A stretch of DNA of 64,000 bases from Mojavia pulchra JT2-VF2 (GTDB lineage Bacteria; Cyanobacteriota; Cyanobacteriia; Cyanobacteriales; Nostocaceae). Positions 8,972-19,527 of this stretch are shown here, one piece after another; the stretch's first letter is position 1; the number at the start of each line of letters is the position of its first letter. The notes beneath the pieces were generated by a model that worked only from the letters and a program-made list of their open reading frames with translations, was not told the DNA's origin and made no database searches. Location: positions 360,026 to 424,025 of the forward strand of contig JAHHHN010000004.1 in assembly GCA_019359325.1 (NCBI GenBank), written 5' to 3'. Position numbers and translations under genes: made by a program.

Positions 8972-9325
8972 TTATTTGTCCTTTGGCTCTTGTAGTTGCA
9001 GGATAGCATCACAGTATTGCATGAGAGTTGTTAGGCGATCGCAAATTGTTTGCAACCTCGCTTGTACAGTAGACGCCTGCCTAGCTCCTTGGAAAAACAT
9101 GACGTCAATTTCCAATAGGCGCAGCTGCTTGCTAATCTCTGTCCGATAAGACTGCTCTCGTGAGTCTACATCAGCTAAAGGCACAATCTGCCGTTGAAAG
9201 AATTGGTGTAAGGAGGCTAAACGCTGTCGCAGTTCAGTTGCATCTAGTTGAGTATTGGTGGCATCAGAGCGTAATTGCTCTAGCAAGTTTGCCAATGCTT
9301 GATACTTCTCTTGATTTAGAGACAT
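8972..9325 (-). CDS. patD: PatD-like heterocyst frequency protein
   Basis: A 117-residue, helical, soluble protein with the pattern MSLNQEKYQALANLLEQL ... EISKQLRLLEIDVMFFQGAR near residues 65-85. I recall this from the small PatD family of heterocyst-forming cyanobacteria, where it influences the proportion of cells that become heterocysts. The call rests on recall of family sequences, not on a catalytic motif. It is divergently arranged with the (p)ppGpp enzyme gene, with a hairpin in the shared upstream region. If correct, the host differentiates heterocysts. Confidence 0.55.
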   Translation of the reverse strand: MSLNQEKYQALANLLEQLRSDATNTQLDATELRQRLASLHQFFQRQIVPLADVDSREQSYRTEISKQLRLLEIDVMFFQGARQASTVQARLQTICDRLTTLMQYCDAILQLQEPKDK

Positions 9326-9403
9326 CCAGTGCTAGTTAAGATAGTATTAATGTCAAGTAATTTATCTTCTACAATAAACTTTCTTAAGCTCTTTTCAGAA
9401 CTA

Positions 9404-9431
9404 GAAGCCTCAAATCATGCTTTGAGGCTTC
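9404..9431. promoter_or_regulatory. 11-bp inverted repeat in a divergent promoter region
   Basis: GAAGCCTCAAA at 9404-9414 and TTTGAGGCTTC at 9421-9431 are perfect reverse complements around a six-base loop. The hairpin sits between the divergent PatD-like and (p)ppGpp synthetase genes, about 80 bases upstream of the former and 190 upstream of the latter. No T tract follows on either strand, so an operator or leader structure is as likely as a terminator. Confidence 0.45.
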
Positions 9432-9623
9432 ATTTGCCAGCAATATATGTCGGGATGATGAAATTTGCAATTTTTACTAGATGATTACCATAGGCAAATA
9501 GGGAGTCATTCTTTAACTAATTTTTTTACCCCTATATGGACAATCAACAGCATCTTCTCTTAGCGATGCCGTCAATTTTGTCCATCTCTAACTTATCTAC
9601 CGATCCCCACTAATTCCCTTTGT

Positions 9624-11894
9624 ATGAGCAGCATAGTTATCAATTCCACAATTGATGTTCCTCTTCCAGAATGGCTACAGACTTGTTTAAACGAGTCATC
9701 AGGAAGTAACGGCGCAGCAGCAGATGACCGAAGGCATGGTGATGCAACTTTAATTTGTCGAGCATTTGAATTTGCTTATCGACTACATGAGGGTCAATAT
9801 CGGAAATCGGGAGAACCATACATTTGTCATCCTGTCGCTGTGGCTGGGTTGCTACGTGACTTGGGAGGCAGTGCTGCTATGATAGCAGCTGGATTTCTTC
9901 ATGATGTAGTGGAAGATACATCTGTCACAATTGAAGAGATTGATGAGCGCTTTGGCCCAGAAGTGCGGCAATTGGTAGAAGGTGTCACTAAGCTTTCTAA
10001 AATCAATTTCAAAAGCAAAACTGAAAGCCAAGCGGAAAACTTCCGGCGGATGTTTTTGGCAATGGCGCAAGATATCCGGGTAATTGTGGTGAAGTTGGCA
10101 GACCGGTTGCATAATATGCGAACTTTACAATTTATGCCAGACGAAAAACGCCGCCGGATTGCTCAAGAAACGCGAGATATCTTTGCACCCTTAGCCAATC
10201 GCTTGGGGATCTGGCATTTAAAGTGGGAACTAGAAGATTTATCTTTTAAGTATTTAGAACCAGAAGCTTTCCGCCAAATTCAACAGCACGTTTCTGAAAA
10301 ACGGACATCGCGGGAAGAGAAATTGGCTAAGGCTACGGCAATTTTGCGGGATCGGTTACAGCAATCAGGAATCAAGTGTCTCGATATCAATGGGCGTCCT
10401 AAGCACCTTTATAGCATTTACCAAAAGATGCAGCGGCAGCAAAAAGAATTTAATGAAATTTACGATTTGGCAGCGCTGCGAATTATTGTTGAAACCAATG
10501 AAGAATGCTATCGTGCTTTGGCGGTAGTGCATGATGCCTTTCGCCCCATTCCTGGTAGATTTAAAGACTATATTGGACTACCAAAACCTAATCGTTATCA
10601 ATCGTTGCATACTGGGGTAATTGGCTTAACTGGTCGTCCTTTAGAGGTGCAAATTCGGACAATGGCAATGCACCATATCGCTGAATATGGAATTGCAGCT
10701 CATTGGAAGTATAAGGAAACAGGCAGTTCTAACAACAGTCATTTAACTACATCAGACGAAAAGTTTACTTGGTTGCGGCAGTTATTAGAATGGCAAAGTG
10801 ATCTGAAAGACGCTCAAGAGTATCTAGATAGTGTCAAAGACAATTTATTTGAAGATGATGTTTATGTCTTTACTCCTAAAGGAGATGTTGTTCCTTTAAG
10901 TCCTGGTTCTACTAGTATTGATTTTGCTTACCGCATTCATACAGAAGTGGGGAACCACTGTGCAGGGGCCAAGGTTAATGGGCGAATGGTTCCACTGTCA
11001 ACGCGACTGCAAAATGGCGATATTGTGGAGATTATGACCCAAAAGAATTGCCATCCCAGTTTGGATTGGTTGAACTTCGTCAGAACTTCGGCGGCAAAGT
11101 ATCGGATTAAACAATGGTACAAGCGATCGCGCCGTGAAGAAAATGTTGCTCGTGGTCGAGAATTTTTAGAAAAAGAACTTGGTAAAACTGGTTTTGACAG
11201 TCTGCTGAAATCGGATGCGATGCAAAGTGTAGCAGAAAAATGTAACTACCACAGTGTCGAAGATTTACTTGCAGGTTTAGGTTACGGTGAAATCACGCTG
11301 AATCTAGTACTTAATCGTTGGCGAGAAGTGGTGAAGGCGCAACAACCTATTGCCGTTGTACCCCAGTTTTTGCCAAAAGAGTCAGCAGCAGCAGCCAAAG
11401 CTTTGCGGGATGGGCCAACTACTTCACGCTCTACTGATTCGCCAATTGTTGGGGTAGAAGGTTTGGTGTATCATCTGGCTGGGTGTTGTACCCCAATTCC
11501 GGGAGAAGCAATTATCGGTGTGGTGACACGCGGCAGGGGAATTTCCATTCATCGCCAAGGCTGTCATAATGTCGATAGTGTGGAATATGAGCGGCTAGTA
11601 CCAGTCGGGTGGAACGCAGCAGTAGAAAATAGCGCTCGTCCTCATACTTACCCTGTGAACGTTCAAATTGAAGCACTTGATCGTGTGGGGGTTTTAAAAG
11701 ATATCTTGTCTCGTTTGAGCGACCAGGGGATCAATGTCCGCTATGCTCAAGTGAAAACTGCTATTGGACAACCAGCCTTGATGGACTTGGGTATAGATAT
11801 ACGCGATCGCCCGCAATTAGAACAAGTATTTACCCAAATTAAGAAAATGAGCGACATTCTCAATATACGTCGCGTTAGTCAGATGGACGAGTAG
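9624..11894 (+). CDS. relA: Bifunctional (p)ppGpp synthetase/hydrolase (RelA/SpoT homologue)
   Basis: A 756-residue Rsh protein that makes and degrades the stringent-response alarmone (p)ppGpp. The N-terminal HD hydrolase domain is complete (HP at 69-70, HDVVED at 93-98). The synthetase domain follows, with RFKDYIGLPKPNRYQSLHT around residues 312-330. A TGS domain (DDVYVFTPKGDVVPLSPGST) comes next, then the conserved helical and Cys-containing region (GCCTPIPGEAIIGVVTRGRGISIHR) and a C-terminal ACT domain. Intact hydrolase and synthetase motifs suggest both activities. It has a single-gene arrangement with its own upstream region of about 300 bases. Confidence 0.95.
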   Translation: MSSIVINSTIDVPLPEWLQTCLNESSGSNGAAADDRRHGDATLICRAFEFAYRLHEGQYRKSGEPYICHPVAVAGLLRDLGGSAAMIAAGFLHDVVEDTSVTIEEIDERFGPEVRQLVEGVTKLSKINFKSKTESQAENFRRMFLAMAQDIRVIVVKLADRLHNMRTLQFMPDEKRRRIAQETRDIFAPLANRLGIWHLKWELEDLSFKYLEPEAFRQIQQHVSEKRTSREEKLAKATAILRDRLQQSGIKCLDINGRPKHLYSIYQKMQRQQKEFNEIYDLAALRIIVETNEECYRALAVVHDAFRPIPGRFKDYIGLPKPNRYQSLHTGVIGLTGRPLEVQIRTMAMHHIAEYGIAAHWKYKETGSSNNSHLTTSDEKFTWLRQLLEWQSDLKDAQEYLDSVKDNLFEDDVYVFTPKGDVVPLSPGSTSIDFAYRIHTEVGNHCAGAKVNGRMVPLSTRLQNGDIVEIMTQKNCHPSLDWLNFVRTSAAKYRIKQWYKRSRREENVARGREFLEKELGKTGFDSLLKSDAMQSVAEKCNYHSVEDLLAGLGYGEITLNLVLNRWREVVKAQQPIAVVPQFLPKESAAAAKALRDGPTTSRSTDSPIVGVEGLVYHLAGCCTPIPGEAIIGVVTRGRGISIHRQGCHNVDSVEYERLVPVGWNAAVENSARPHTYPVNVQIEALDRVGVLKDILSRLSDQGINVRYAQVKTAIGQPALMDLGIDIRDRPQLEQVFTQIKKMSDILNIRRVSQMDE

Positions 11895-11931
11895 TAAAGA
11901 CGCTGATGTCCTTTTTATATGCAGTCAAATA

Positions 11932-13398
11932 TCAAACCATCCCCCTAGCCATCAATAAACCAATCTCTTCTACCGTCGCTGTCTGTGCATCCAAAATAGC
12001 GACAAACTCGCCTCTGTAAATTACGGCAATGCGATCGCTCATTGCCATCACTTCTTCTAACTCAGTAGAAATATACAAAATTGCAGCACCGCGATCGCGT
12101 TCTGCTAATAATCGAGAATGAACGGCTGCTGTCGCCCCGACATCTAACCCCCGTGTTGGTTGCATGGCGACAATTACAGCTGGTTCTCGCGCCAGTTCTC
12201 GCGCTAACACTACCTTTTGTTGATTTCCTCCCGAAAGCTGACTTACCTTGACATCTTTCCCTGTCGCCCGAATATCAAACTCTTGGATTGCAGTTTGGGC
12301 ATGAGCAGCGATCGCTTCTTGTTGTAACAGAAAACGGCGACAAAATGGTAGATATTTAAAAGCTTTTAAAATCAAGTTTTGGGCAATGCTAAATTGCAAT
12401 ACCAATCCCATTGTTTGCCTATCTTCTGGGATGTAGCCCACTAAGCAAGGATTGTGCGTAAACTCTATTTTACCCTGCTTGATAGTTCGTAAAAGAGCGA
12501 TCGCATCAGCTACTTCTCGCTGTCCATTGCCATCTACACCAGCAACTCCTAAAATTTCTCCTGCCCGCAACTCAAAAGATACATTATTTACAGTAGTAAT
12601 ACCCCTGTCATCAGCAATTTGTAAATTTTGCACCGACAGGATGATTTCTCGTGGTAATCTATGACTTTTATTTAACTGTAAAACCATCTCACGTCCCACC
12701 ATCAATGCTGCTAACTGCTGAGGTGTCGCTGCTTCAGTTGATGTTGTGGCTACTACTTTTCCTTGCCGTAAAACTGTTACCGTATCGCAGAGATTCATTA
12801 CCTCTTCCAACTTGTGGCTGATAAAAATAATTGTCTTGCCTGCGGCTGCCAATTGGCGCAAGATAGCAATTAATGTTTCTACTTCCGGCGGTGTCAATAC
12901 TGCTGTTGGTTCATCGAGAATTAATAATTTTGCTTGGCGGTAGAGAACTTTGAGAATTTCTACCCGTTGTTGTGCCCCAACAGGTAAATTTTCAACTTTA
13001 GCTGTGGGGTCAATTTCTAATCCGTAATTTTGGGATAAACCGGCGATTTCTTGATGTTTTTGGCGGAGGTTCAGTCGCCAACTTTTCTCTGTGCCTAAGA
13101 TGATATTTTCTGTGACAGTCAACTGGGGCACAAGCATGAAGTGTTGGTGAATCATGCCAATACCTAATTTTATTGCCTCATTGGGTGAGCGAATTTTTAT
13201 CGGTTGCTCTTGGAGGTAAATTTGGCCAGCATCAGGTTGATAGAGTCCACTAATGATATTCATTAAAGTACTCTTCCCTGCACCATTTTCACCTAGAATT
13301 GCATGAATAGTTCCAGATGCTACATTCAGGCTGATATCATCGTTGGCAATCAAGCAATCAAAACGTTTGGCAATTTTTTCTAACCGTAAATAACTCAT
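11932..13398 (-). CDS. ABC transporter double ATPase of the BmpA/nucleoside (RbsA-like) type
   Basis: A protein of about 488 residues with two tandem ABC ATPase domains. The first has GENGAGKST, LPVGAQQRVEILKVL and LILDEPTAVLTPPE. The second has the degenerate GVDGNGQ Walker A and the LSGGNQQKVVLAREL signature. This architecture is shared by sugar transporters (RbsA) and by nucleoside/purine transporters that work with BmpA-type lipoproteins. The next gene upstream on the same strand is exactly such a lipoprotein, which supports the nucleoside assignment. The permease genes are not in the window. A slightly longer start at 13425 is possible, and the chosen start gives MSYLRLEKI. Confidence 0.9.
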   Translation of the reverse strand: MSYLRLEKIAKRFDCLIANDDISLNVASGTIHAILGENGAGKSTLMNIISGLYQPDAGQIYLQEQPIKIRSPNEAIKLGIGMIHQHFMLVPQLTVTENIILGTEKSWRLNLRQKHQEIAGLSQNYGLEIDPTAKVENLPVGAQQRVEILKVLYRQAKLLILDEPTAVLTPPEVETLIAILRQLAAAGKTIIFISHKLEEVMNLCDTVTVLRQGKVVATTSTEAATPQQLAALMVGREMVLQLNKSHRLPREIILSVQNLQIADDRGITTVNNVSFELRAGEILGVAGVDGNGQREVADAIALLRTIKQGKIEFTHNPCLVGYIPEDRQTMGLVLQFSIAQNLILKAFKYLPFCRRFLLQQEAIAAHAQTAIQEFDIRATGKDVKVSQLSGGNQQKVVLARELAREPAVIVAMQPTRGLDVGATAAVHSRLLAERDRGAAILYISTELEEVMAMSDRIAVIYRGEFVAILDAQTATVEEIGLLMARGMV

Positions 13399-13564
13399 AA
13401 TACTATTAATATATGTAGCCTGCATTCGGCTTTTACGTTACCGAAGGGTAGGCAATATTTGTTTATAAAGTCTTAAAATTATAGGTTAGAAAACTGGGTA
13501 ATTTTCCAATATATCATGCTAAATATGCTGTTGTTTTTTTGATACAACGTGTATAATTGATATT

Positions 13565-14572
13565 TTAAAAATTAATTTTTTTATCAACAATTTCTTGCTT
13601 TGCATTCAATACCTTTTGCTTAACTGCTTCCGGCACCATCGCCCCAAATTTTCCTAAAAATAATATATCTGGTCTTTCTAAACCAATTGTATATATTTCT
13701 CCTTTTAATTGTTTTTGTTTAGCTAGTTCTGCTATATAAGCTATGGCTAAATCCAAGCGTTTGACAGCGCTAGTTAAAACAGCTTTTGGCGCAACGTCCA
13801 ATTGATCATTTGTATTACCAAAAGCATATACTGCTTTTTCACCTGCTGTTTGTAAAACTGCGGCTGAGGCATTATCTAACCATTGATAGATGACATCAGC
13901 ACCAGAAGAAATTAAAGCTAATGTAGCTTCTCTTGCTTTGGCAACATCATTCCAATCGCCTGTAAAAGTAGAAGTAATTTGAATATTGGGTTTAACAGAC
14001 TTTGCCCCTAATTCAAATCCCCGCAGTTCTCCTTCAGTGGCTGGGAATTTCTCTCCGGCAATATAAGCTAATTTGTTGGATTTAGTTACAGAAGCGCCAA
14101 TAATGCCACACAAATAGCTAGCTTGAAGGTGATCTATGCGTAAAGAAGCAATGTTTTCTTTGTTGAGATTACCATTAACACCAACAAAAAATGTATTGGG
14201 AAACTGTGGGGCGACTTGTTCAATTGCGGCATCAAATTGCCCGCCATGCGCGAAGATGAGATTGTAGCCTTTACGAGCGAAATCTGTTAATATTTCTGTT
14301 TGATCAGCTTGTGCTACTTTTTCTACATAGGCAATTTCTGCGCCTAGCTTTTGTTTGGCTAGATTTATGCCTTCATAGCCAGATTGATTCCAGGCTTTGT
14401 CAGTAATAATTCCAGGGAGAGCGATCGCTATTTTAAACCCTTCAGCACCACCCGTTGTTGTGGCTGTTGGTGTCATCGTTTGATTACTACTGCAAGCTTT
14501 CAGCAGTAAGCTAGTACCAAACGCCGCTGAACCAAACAAGATAAATTGACGCCGACTAAAGTTTATTGTCAT
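13565..14572 (-). CDS. BmpA/Med-family substrate-binding lipoprotein
   Basis: A 335-residue solute-binding protein. The N-terminus (SRRQFILFGSAAFGTSLLLKACSS) looks like a Tat or Sec signal followed by a lipobox (LKAC), so the mature protein should be a lipoprotein. The mature part has the BmpA-family features GIITDKAWNQSGYEG, a conserved FAHGGQFDAA-like segment and the AGEKFPATEGE region. These proteins bind nucleosides or related purines for ABC import. The ATPase gene lies 140 bases downstream, transcribed the same way. Confidence 0.88.
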   Translation of the reverse strand: MTINFSRRQFILFGSAAFGTSLLLKACSSNQTMTPTATTTGGAEGFKIAIALPGIITDKAWNQSGYEGINLAKQKLGAEIAYVEKVAQADQTEILTDFARKGYNLIFAHGGQFDAAIEQVAPQFPNTFFVGVNGNLNKENIASLRIDHLQASYLCGIIGASVTKSNKLAYIAGEKFPATEGELRGFELGAKSVKPNIQITSTFTGDWNDVAKAREATLALISSGADVIYQWLDNASAAVLQTAGEKAVYAFGNTNDQLDVAPKAVLTSAVKRLDLAIAYIAELAKQKQLKGEIYTIGLERPDILFLGKFGAMVPEAVKQKVLNAKQEIVDKKINF

Positions 14573-14734
14573 ACCTCGCCTTAAGATAGCTATTTTACTT
14601 ATTTCAACACTCTAAAGTCGTAAGTGAGATTTTGGAAGCAGTTTCTCAATTTTTCTCACTGTTGACTGAAGACAAAATAGTATTAGTCAACAAAACTGAA
14701 TAAATGTGAGCAAATCGAGAATAAGGCGAATCCC

Positions 14735-15172
14735 ATGTACAAAAATAAGGAACTTTGGCGTGTCATCCTGGCAGTATCGATAATTATAGTTGGAGTGACG
14801 CACTTTGTTGTTCCACAACCATACGTCAAAATTATGCCGCCACAACTGCCATATCCTTTAGGATTAGTTTATCTCAGTGGCTTTTATGAAATTTTGGGTG
14901 GGATAGGATTATTAGTCCCGCCTGTGAGTCAAGCAGCTGCCTGGGGATTAATTTTGTTATTTATTGCGGTTTTCCCTGCCAATATTAATATGGCGGTTAA
15001 TCATATTAAGATTGAAAGCATACCCTACTCAGATTCACCTTGGGTTCAAGCAATTAGGCTTCCCTTACAAGCAGTTTTCATTGCTTGGGCTTGGTGGTAT
15101 ACAAAACCTTCAGACCAAGAAAAACAAGCTTCAATAATTCCCAAATCACTCATTCCTAAAGAGTTGAAATAG
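14735..15172 (+). CDS. DoxX-like small membrane protein
   Basis: A 145-residue protein with four hydrophobic segments: around 9-27, 42-62, 68-84 and 105-122. It has the DoxX-like pattern of a first helix ending near HFVVPQPYVKIMPPQLP and a second with YLSGFYEILGGIGLL. DoxX proteins are small integral membrane proteins of unsettled function. It is followed after 15 bases by the AllA-like gene on the same strand, so the two may be cotranscribed. Confidence 0.75.
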   Translation: MYKNKELWRVILAVSIIIVGVTHFVVPQPYVKIMPPQLPYPLGLVYLSGFYEILGGIGLLVPPVSQAAAWGLILLFIAVFPANINMAVNHIKIESIPYSDSPWVQAIRLPLQAVFIAWAWWYTKPSDQEKQASIIPKSLIPKELK

Positions 15173-15187
15173 TAATTTTATAATTTT

Positions 15188-15682
15188 ATGAGTACATCGC
15201 AAACAGTACAGCAATTGCAGGCAGAATGGATAACACCAGAAAATTTCCGCCGTTATGGACAGGTGATTTTTCCTAGTTCAGATGGCAAGCCTTTTGATAC
15301 AGAAGATGCACAATTAAATCTGCAAAATGGCACTCCGCGCTTTTATATTATGCGCCTGCATGGGCGAGGGCGAAAGTTTCATAAAATTACCCGTCATGTC
15401 CAATGTACTCAATGTTTAGGTTCCTTGGAAGGAAAAGATTGGTTAATTGCGGTTTGTCCTCCTCATAATGAATTGGATGAACCAGTTTTAGAGGAGATTG
15501 CTGCTTTTCGCATTCCAGGGAATTGTTTTATTAAGTTAAATGAGGGCACTTGGCACGCCGGCCCTTATTTTGAGCATGAAGTTGTAGATTTTTATAATTT
15601 AGAACTCGCTGATACAAATGTGGTTGATCATTTCACCCATGATTTACTCAGTAGTCATCAGTTAGAGTTTGAATTGGACTAG
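15188..15682 (+). CDS. Ureidoglycolate lyase-like protein (AllA family)
   Basis: A 164-residue cupin-like protein. It has the AllA features RFYIMRLHGRG, the conserved ITRHVQCTQCLGSLEGKDWLIAV core and the GTWHAGPYF histidine-containing motif. AllA converts ureidoglycolate to glyoxylate and urea at the end of purine (allantoin) degradation. It directly follows the DoxX-like gene, and a BmpA-type purine/nucleoside uptake pair lies divergently upstream. Some cyanobacterial relatives are annotated only as ureidoglycolate-hydrolase-like, so the exact reaction is inferred. Confidence 0.75.
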   Translation: MSTSQTVQQLQAEWITPENFRRYGQVIFPSSDGKPFDTEDAQLNLQNGTPRFYIMRLHGRGRKFHKITRHVQCTQCLGSLEGKDWLIAVCPPHNELDEPVLEEIAAFRIPGNCFIKLNEGTWHAGPYFEHEVVDFYNLELADTNVVDHFTHDLLSSHQLEFELD

Positions 15683-15730
15683 AAGTTACAATATAACGGG
15701 GGCAATTCTTTCAATTCAAATATTTATATT

Positions 15731-16369
15731 TCATCTCCAAAGCCAATTTAATTTCAAAAAACTTTTGATTTTCTGGCACCATCTTTTTGCTAAAGGCCTA
15801 GACTTGGATGCAGTTCTTGATGGCTTTGACCATCTTGAACGTGGCGATGTAACAGGAGTTTTTGAAATATCCAAATCCTGTTCTATTTGTGCAGCCTTAT
15901 TTAAATCTGAGGTAGCTCGATATTCATATCCTAGTTGAGAACAAACTAGCCCACGATATTTATATGCGTCAATGTAGCGAGGATTGAGGTGAATTGCTCG
16001 TGTAAAATCTGCGATCGCTTCCTGATACCTCCCATGAGTAGCATTCTCCACTCCCAAATTATAGAAAGTTTCTGCATCCCAGCGATTGACAGATATATTA
16101 GTTGGGTTTGTCGGTGAAGATGGATACTCAACAGTAGTAGCTAGCTGTTCAGACTTAATTTGGTTGTAAGCTACGTTGATTTCTTTAATTTTTTCCTCAG
16201 CTTCCTGTTTTTGCTTCTGATCAAAAAAGCGATCGGGATGCCAAGTTTTAACCAACTTACGATATGCTCGCTTCACCTGTGCTTGCGATGCACCTGGTTT
16301 CAGCCCTAGAATTTCATAAAGATAATTGATATCGAGGTGTAGACGCTCTCGTGGCTTGTCGTTAGACAT
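15731..16369 (-). CDS. J-domain protein with TPR repeats
   Basis: A 212-residue protein. Its N-terminal J domain (about residues 12-66) contains HPD (WHPDRFF), the motif that stimulates Hsp70 ATPase. Two TPR units follow at about 98-165 (AETFYNLGVENATHGRYQEAIADFTRAIHLNP and the next). The last 40 residues are basic (KPSRTASKSRPLAKRW). It probably recruits DnaK to a client or complex. It is a single gene ending 48 bases from the AllA-like gene, which is transcribed convergently. Confidence 0.85.
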   Translation of the reverse strand: MSNDKPRERLHLDINYLYEILGLKPGASQAQVKRAYRKLVKTWHPDRFFDQKQKQEAEEKIKEINVAYNQIKSEQLATTVEYPSSPTNPTNISVNRWDAETFYNLGVENATHGRYQEAIADFTRAIHLNPRYIDAYKYRGLVCSQLGYEYRATSDLNKAAQIEQDLDISKTPVTSPRSRWSKPSRTASKSRPLAKRWCQKIKSFLKLNWLWR

Positions 16370-16541
16370 CGCGCATACTAAATAGTTAACTATATAAATC
16401 TATGCTAACGATTTCTAGAAATTTCCTGCCTAATCACCCTTTTCAGGCAATATACAAATTTTTTCTGCATACAAAGCTCAAAACTGTCCGCAGTCTTATA
16501 GATTAGAGATAATATTTCCAAAGCAGTAATTCTCAAAAGCT

Positions 16542-17162
16542 ATGACTCAAGCTATACCCAAGCTAGTAACCTTTGAGGAGTTCGTCGATTGGCTGCCTGA
16601 AAATTCAGGGGTGCGCTATGAACTGCATAATGGAAATATTGTTGAAATGGCACAACCAGTAGGAGAACACGAAGAAGTTAAAGGGTTTTTAACAATAAAG
16701 CTTAGTGCTTCAATTGACCGATTAAATCTTCCTTATGTTATCCCCAACCAAGCCATAGTTAGACCTTCTGGAAAAGATTCGGGTTATTTTCCAGACGTGT
16801 TGGTGCTAAATCGTGCAAATCTAGCAAATGAACCTTTGTGGAAAAAAGAATCTACTGTGAGCTTGGGTGCATCCATACCTTTGGTAATTAAGGTTGTATC
16901 AACCAACTGGCGGGATGATTACCACTTGAAATACGCTGATTATGAAGAGATGGGTATCCCCGAATATTGGATTGTCGATTATGCTGCCTTGGGTGGACGT
17001 AATTTTATTGGCAACCCCAAACAACCGACAATCTCCGTCTGTAGTTTGGTTGATGAAGAATATCAGATAAGTAAGTTTCGAGATGGCGATCGCATTATCT
17101 CCCAAACTTTTCCCGAATTGAATCTTACCCCAAACCAGATTTTTCAAGCTGCTGTGGTGTAA
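16542..17162 (+). CDS. Uma2-family (DUF820) PD-(D/E)XK nuclease-like protein
   Basis: A 206-residue protein of the Uma2 family, highly expanded in cyanobacteria. Typical features are YELHNGNIVEMAQPVGEHEE near the N-terminus, the FPDVLVLNR strand with the active-site Asp, and the YADYEEMGIPEYWIVDY segment. The usual (E/Q)xLS(P/K)ST strand is here IPLVIKVVSTN, with Lys but a valine where the acidic residue is common, so activity is uncertain. The cellular role of the family is unknown. Confidence 0.85.
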   Translation: MTQAIPKLVTFEEFVDWLPENSGVRYELHNGNIVEMAQPVGEHEEVKGFLTIKLSASIDRLNLPYVIPNQAIVRPSGKDSGYFPDVLVLNRANLANEPLWKKESTVSLGASIPLVIKVVSTNWRDDYHLKYADYEEMGIPEYWIVDYAALGGRNFIGNPKQPTISVCSLVDEEYQISKFRDGDRIISQTFPELNLTPNQIFQAAVV

Positions 17163-17265
17163 GGTTTAAATTCGTAGCGTCTCCAAAGGAGATACCCGCA
17201 GGGTAATTTGTAATAACGATTTCTAGAAATGTCCTAAACTCAACTAAAAAAGCATTACAGTTTCG

Positions 17266-18177
17266 CTAACAAGGGAATAGCGTAATAGTTTTATCCCCAC
17301 TGCCACTAGCTAGAGTCTTACCATCTGGGCTAAAGGCAACGGAATACACAACATCCTCAGAGGATGTAAAAGTGCAGATTTCATTGGCAGTATCTACCTG
17401 CCATAATTTTATAGTCTTGTCTTTACTCCCACTAGCTAGAGTTTTGCCATCTGGATGAAAACTGACAGAAAAAACGTGTTCAGAATGCCCTGCGAGAGTG
17501 CATAATTCTTTGCCGTTCTCCACCTGCCATAACTTAATCGTCTTGTCCCAACTGCCGCTAGCTAATTTCTTACCATCTGGGCTGAAAGCAAGAGAATTAA
17601 TTCCTCCAAACCAGCCAGAATGACCACTGAGAGTTAAAACTTTCTGTTTAGCCAGATACCAAATCTTGATGGTTTTATCATTCCCAGCGCCCCCACTGGC
17701 TAAAATCTTTCGGTCTGGGCTGAAAGTAACACATAAAACTTCATCTGAATGCCCCTTGAGTGAGAGTATTTCTTTTCCAGTCTCTAATGACCAAAGTTTG
17801 ATAGTCTTGTCTTTACTGCTGCTAGCTAAATTCTTTCCATCTGGGCTAAAAGCAACACAGTAAACCTTTTCTTCATGTCCTGTAAAAGTACGGATTTCCT
17901 GTCCTGTATGTACGTTCCACAACTTAATAGTTTTGTCATCACTACCACTAGCCAAGGTCTGCCCATCAGGACTGAAAGCTACTGAGTTAATACCTCCAGA
18001 CCAAGAAGATTCTCCGTGTCCCTTGAGGGTGCAGGGTTCTTTATTAGCTAAATGCCAAATTTTTATGGTTTTGTCATCGCTACCACTGGCTAACTTCTGC
18101 CCATTAGGGCTGAAGACAACAGACATCACCTTATCTGAATGTCCTTTCAGAGTGCGTACAAATATTAAATCTTGCAT
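17266..18177 (-). CDS. Seven-bladed WD40 repeat protein
   Basis: A 303-residue protein made almost only of seven WD40 units, each about 42 residues with the pattern GH...V.SV.FSPDG..LASGS.DKTIKLW. Seven units are enough for one closed propeller. There is no kinase, effector or signal domain. The start at 18177 (MQDLIFVRTLKGHSD) leaves only seven residues before the first blade. The last blade ends ITLFPC instead of IKLW. Such propellers bind peptides, but no partner is visible. Confidence 0.88.
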   Translation of the reverse strand: MQDLIFVRTLKGHSDKVMSVVFSPNGQKLASGSDDKTIKIWHLANKEPCTLKGHGESSWSGGINSVAFSPDGQTLASGSDDKTIKLWNVHTGQEIRTFTGHEEKVYCVAFSPDGKNLASSSKDKTIKLWSLETGKEILSLKGHSDEVLCVTFSPDRKILASGGAGNDKTIKIWYLAKQKVLTLSGHSGWFGGINSLAFSPDGKKLASGSWDKTIKLWQVENGKELCTLAGHSEHVFSVSFHPDGKTLASGSKDKTIKLWQVDTANEICTFTSSEDVVYSVAFSPDGKTLASGSGDKTITLFPC

Positions 18178-18205
18178 GGTTGGGTATGTATATGATCTGT
18201 CGTAA

Positions 18206-19420
<1,215 letters not shown>

Positions 19421-19453
19421 AAATACTGCTATCATTGTACATGCTTCATACTT

Positions 19454-19527
19454 GGGGCTGTAGCTCAGCTGGATAGAGCGAGCGCCTCCTAAGCGCTAGG
19501 TCGCGCGTTCGAATCGCGCCAGTCCCG
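19454..19527 (+). tRNA. tRNA-Arg (anticodon CCU)
   Basis: A 74-base cloverleaf. The acceptor GGGGCTG pairs with CAGTCCC (one G-U). The D arm is GCTC...GAGC. The anticodon stem is AGCGC/GCGCT around the loop CTCCTAA, with anticodon CCT at 19488-19490. The T arm is GCGCG-TTCGAAT-CGCGC and the discriminator is G. The CCA end is not encoded. It reads the rare AGG codon. Confidence 0.95.

Noticed and set aside
17160-17265. Possible structured RNA between the Uma2 and WD40 genes
   Set aside because: It consists of dispersed repeat units (GTCTCCAAAGGAGATACC type) without a conserved fold.
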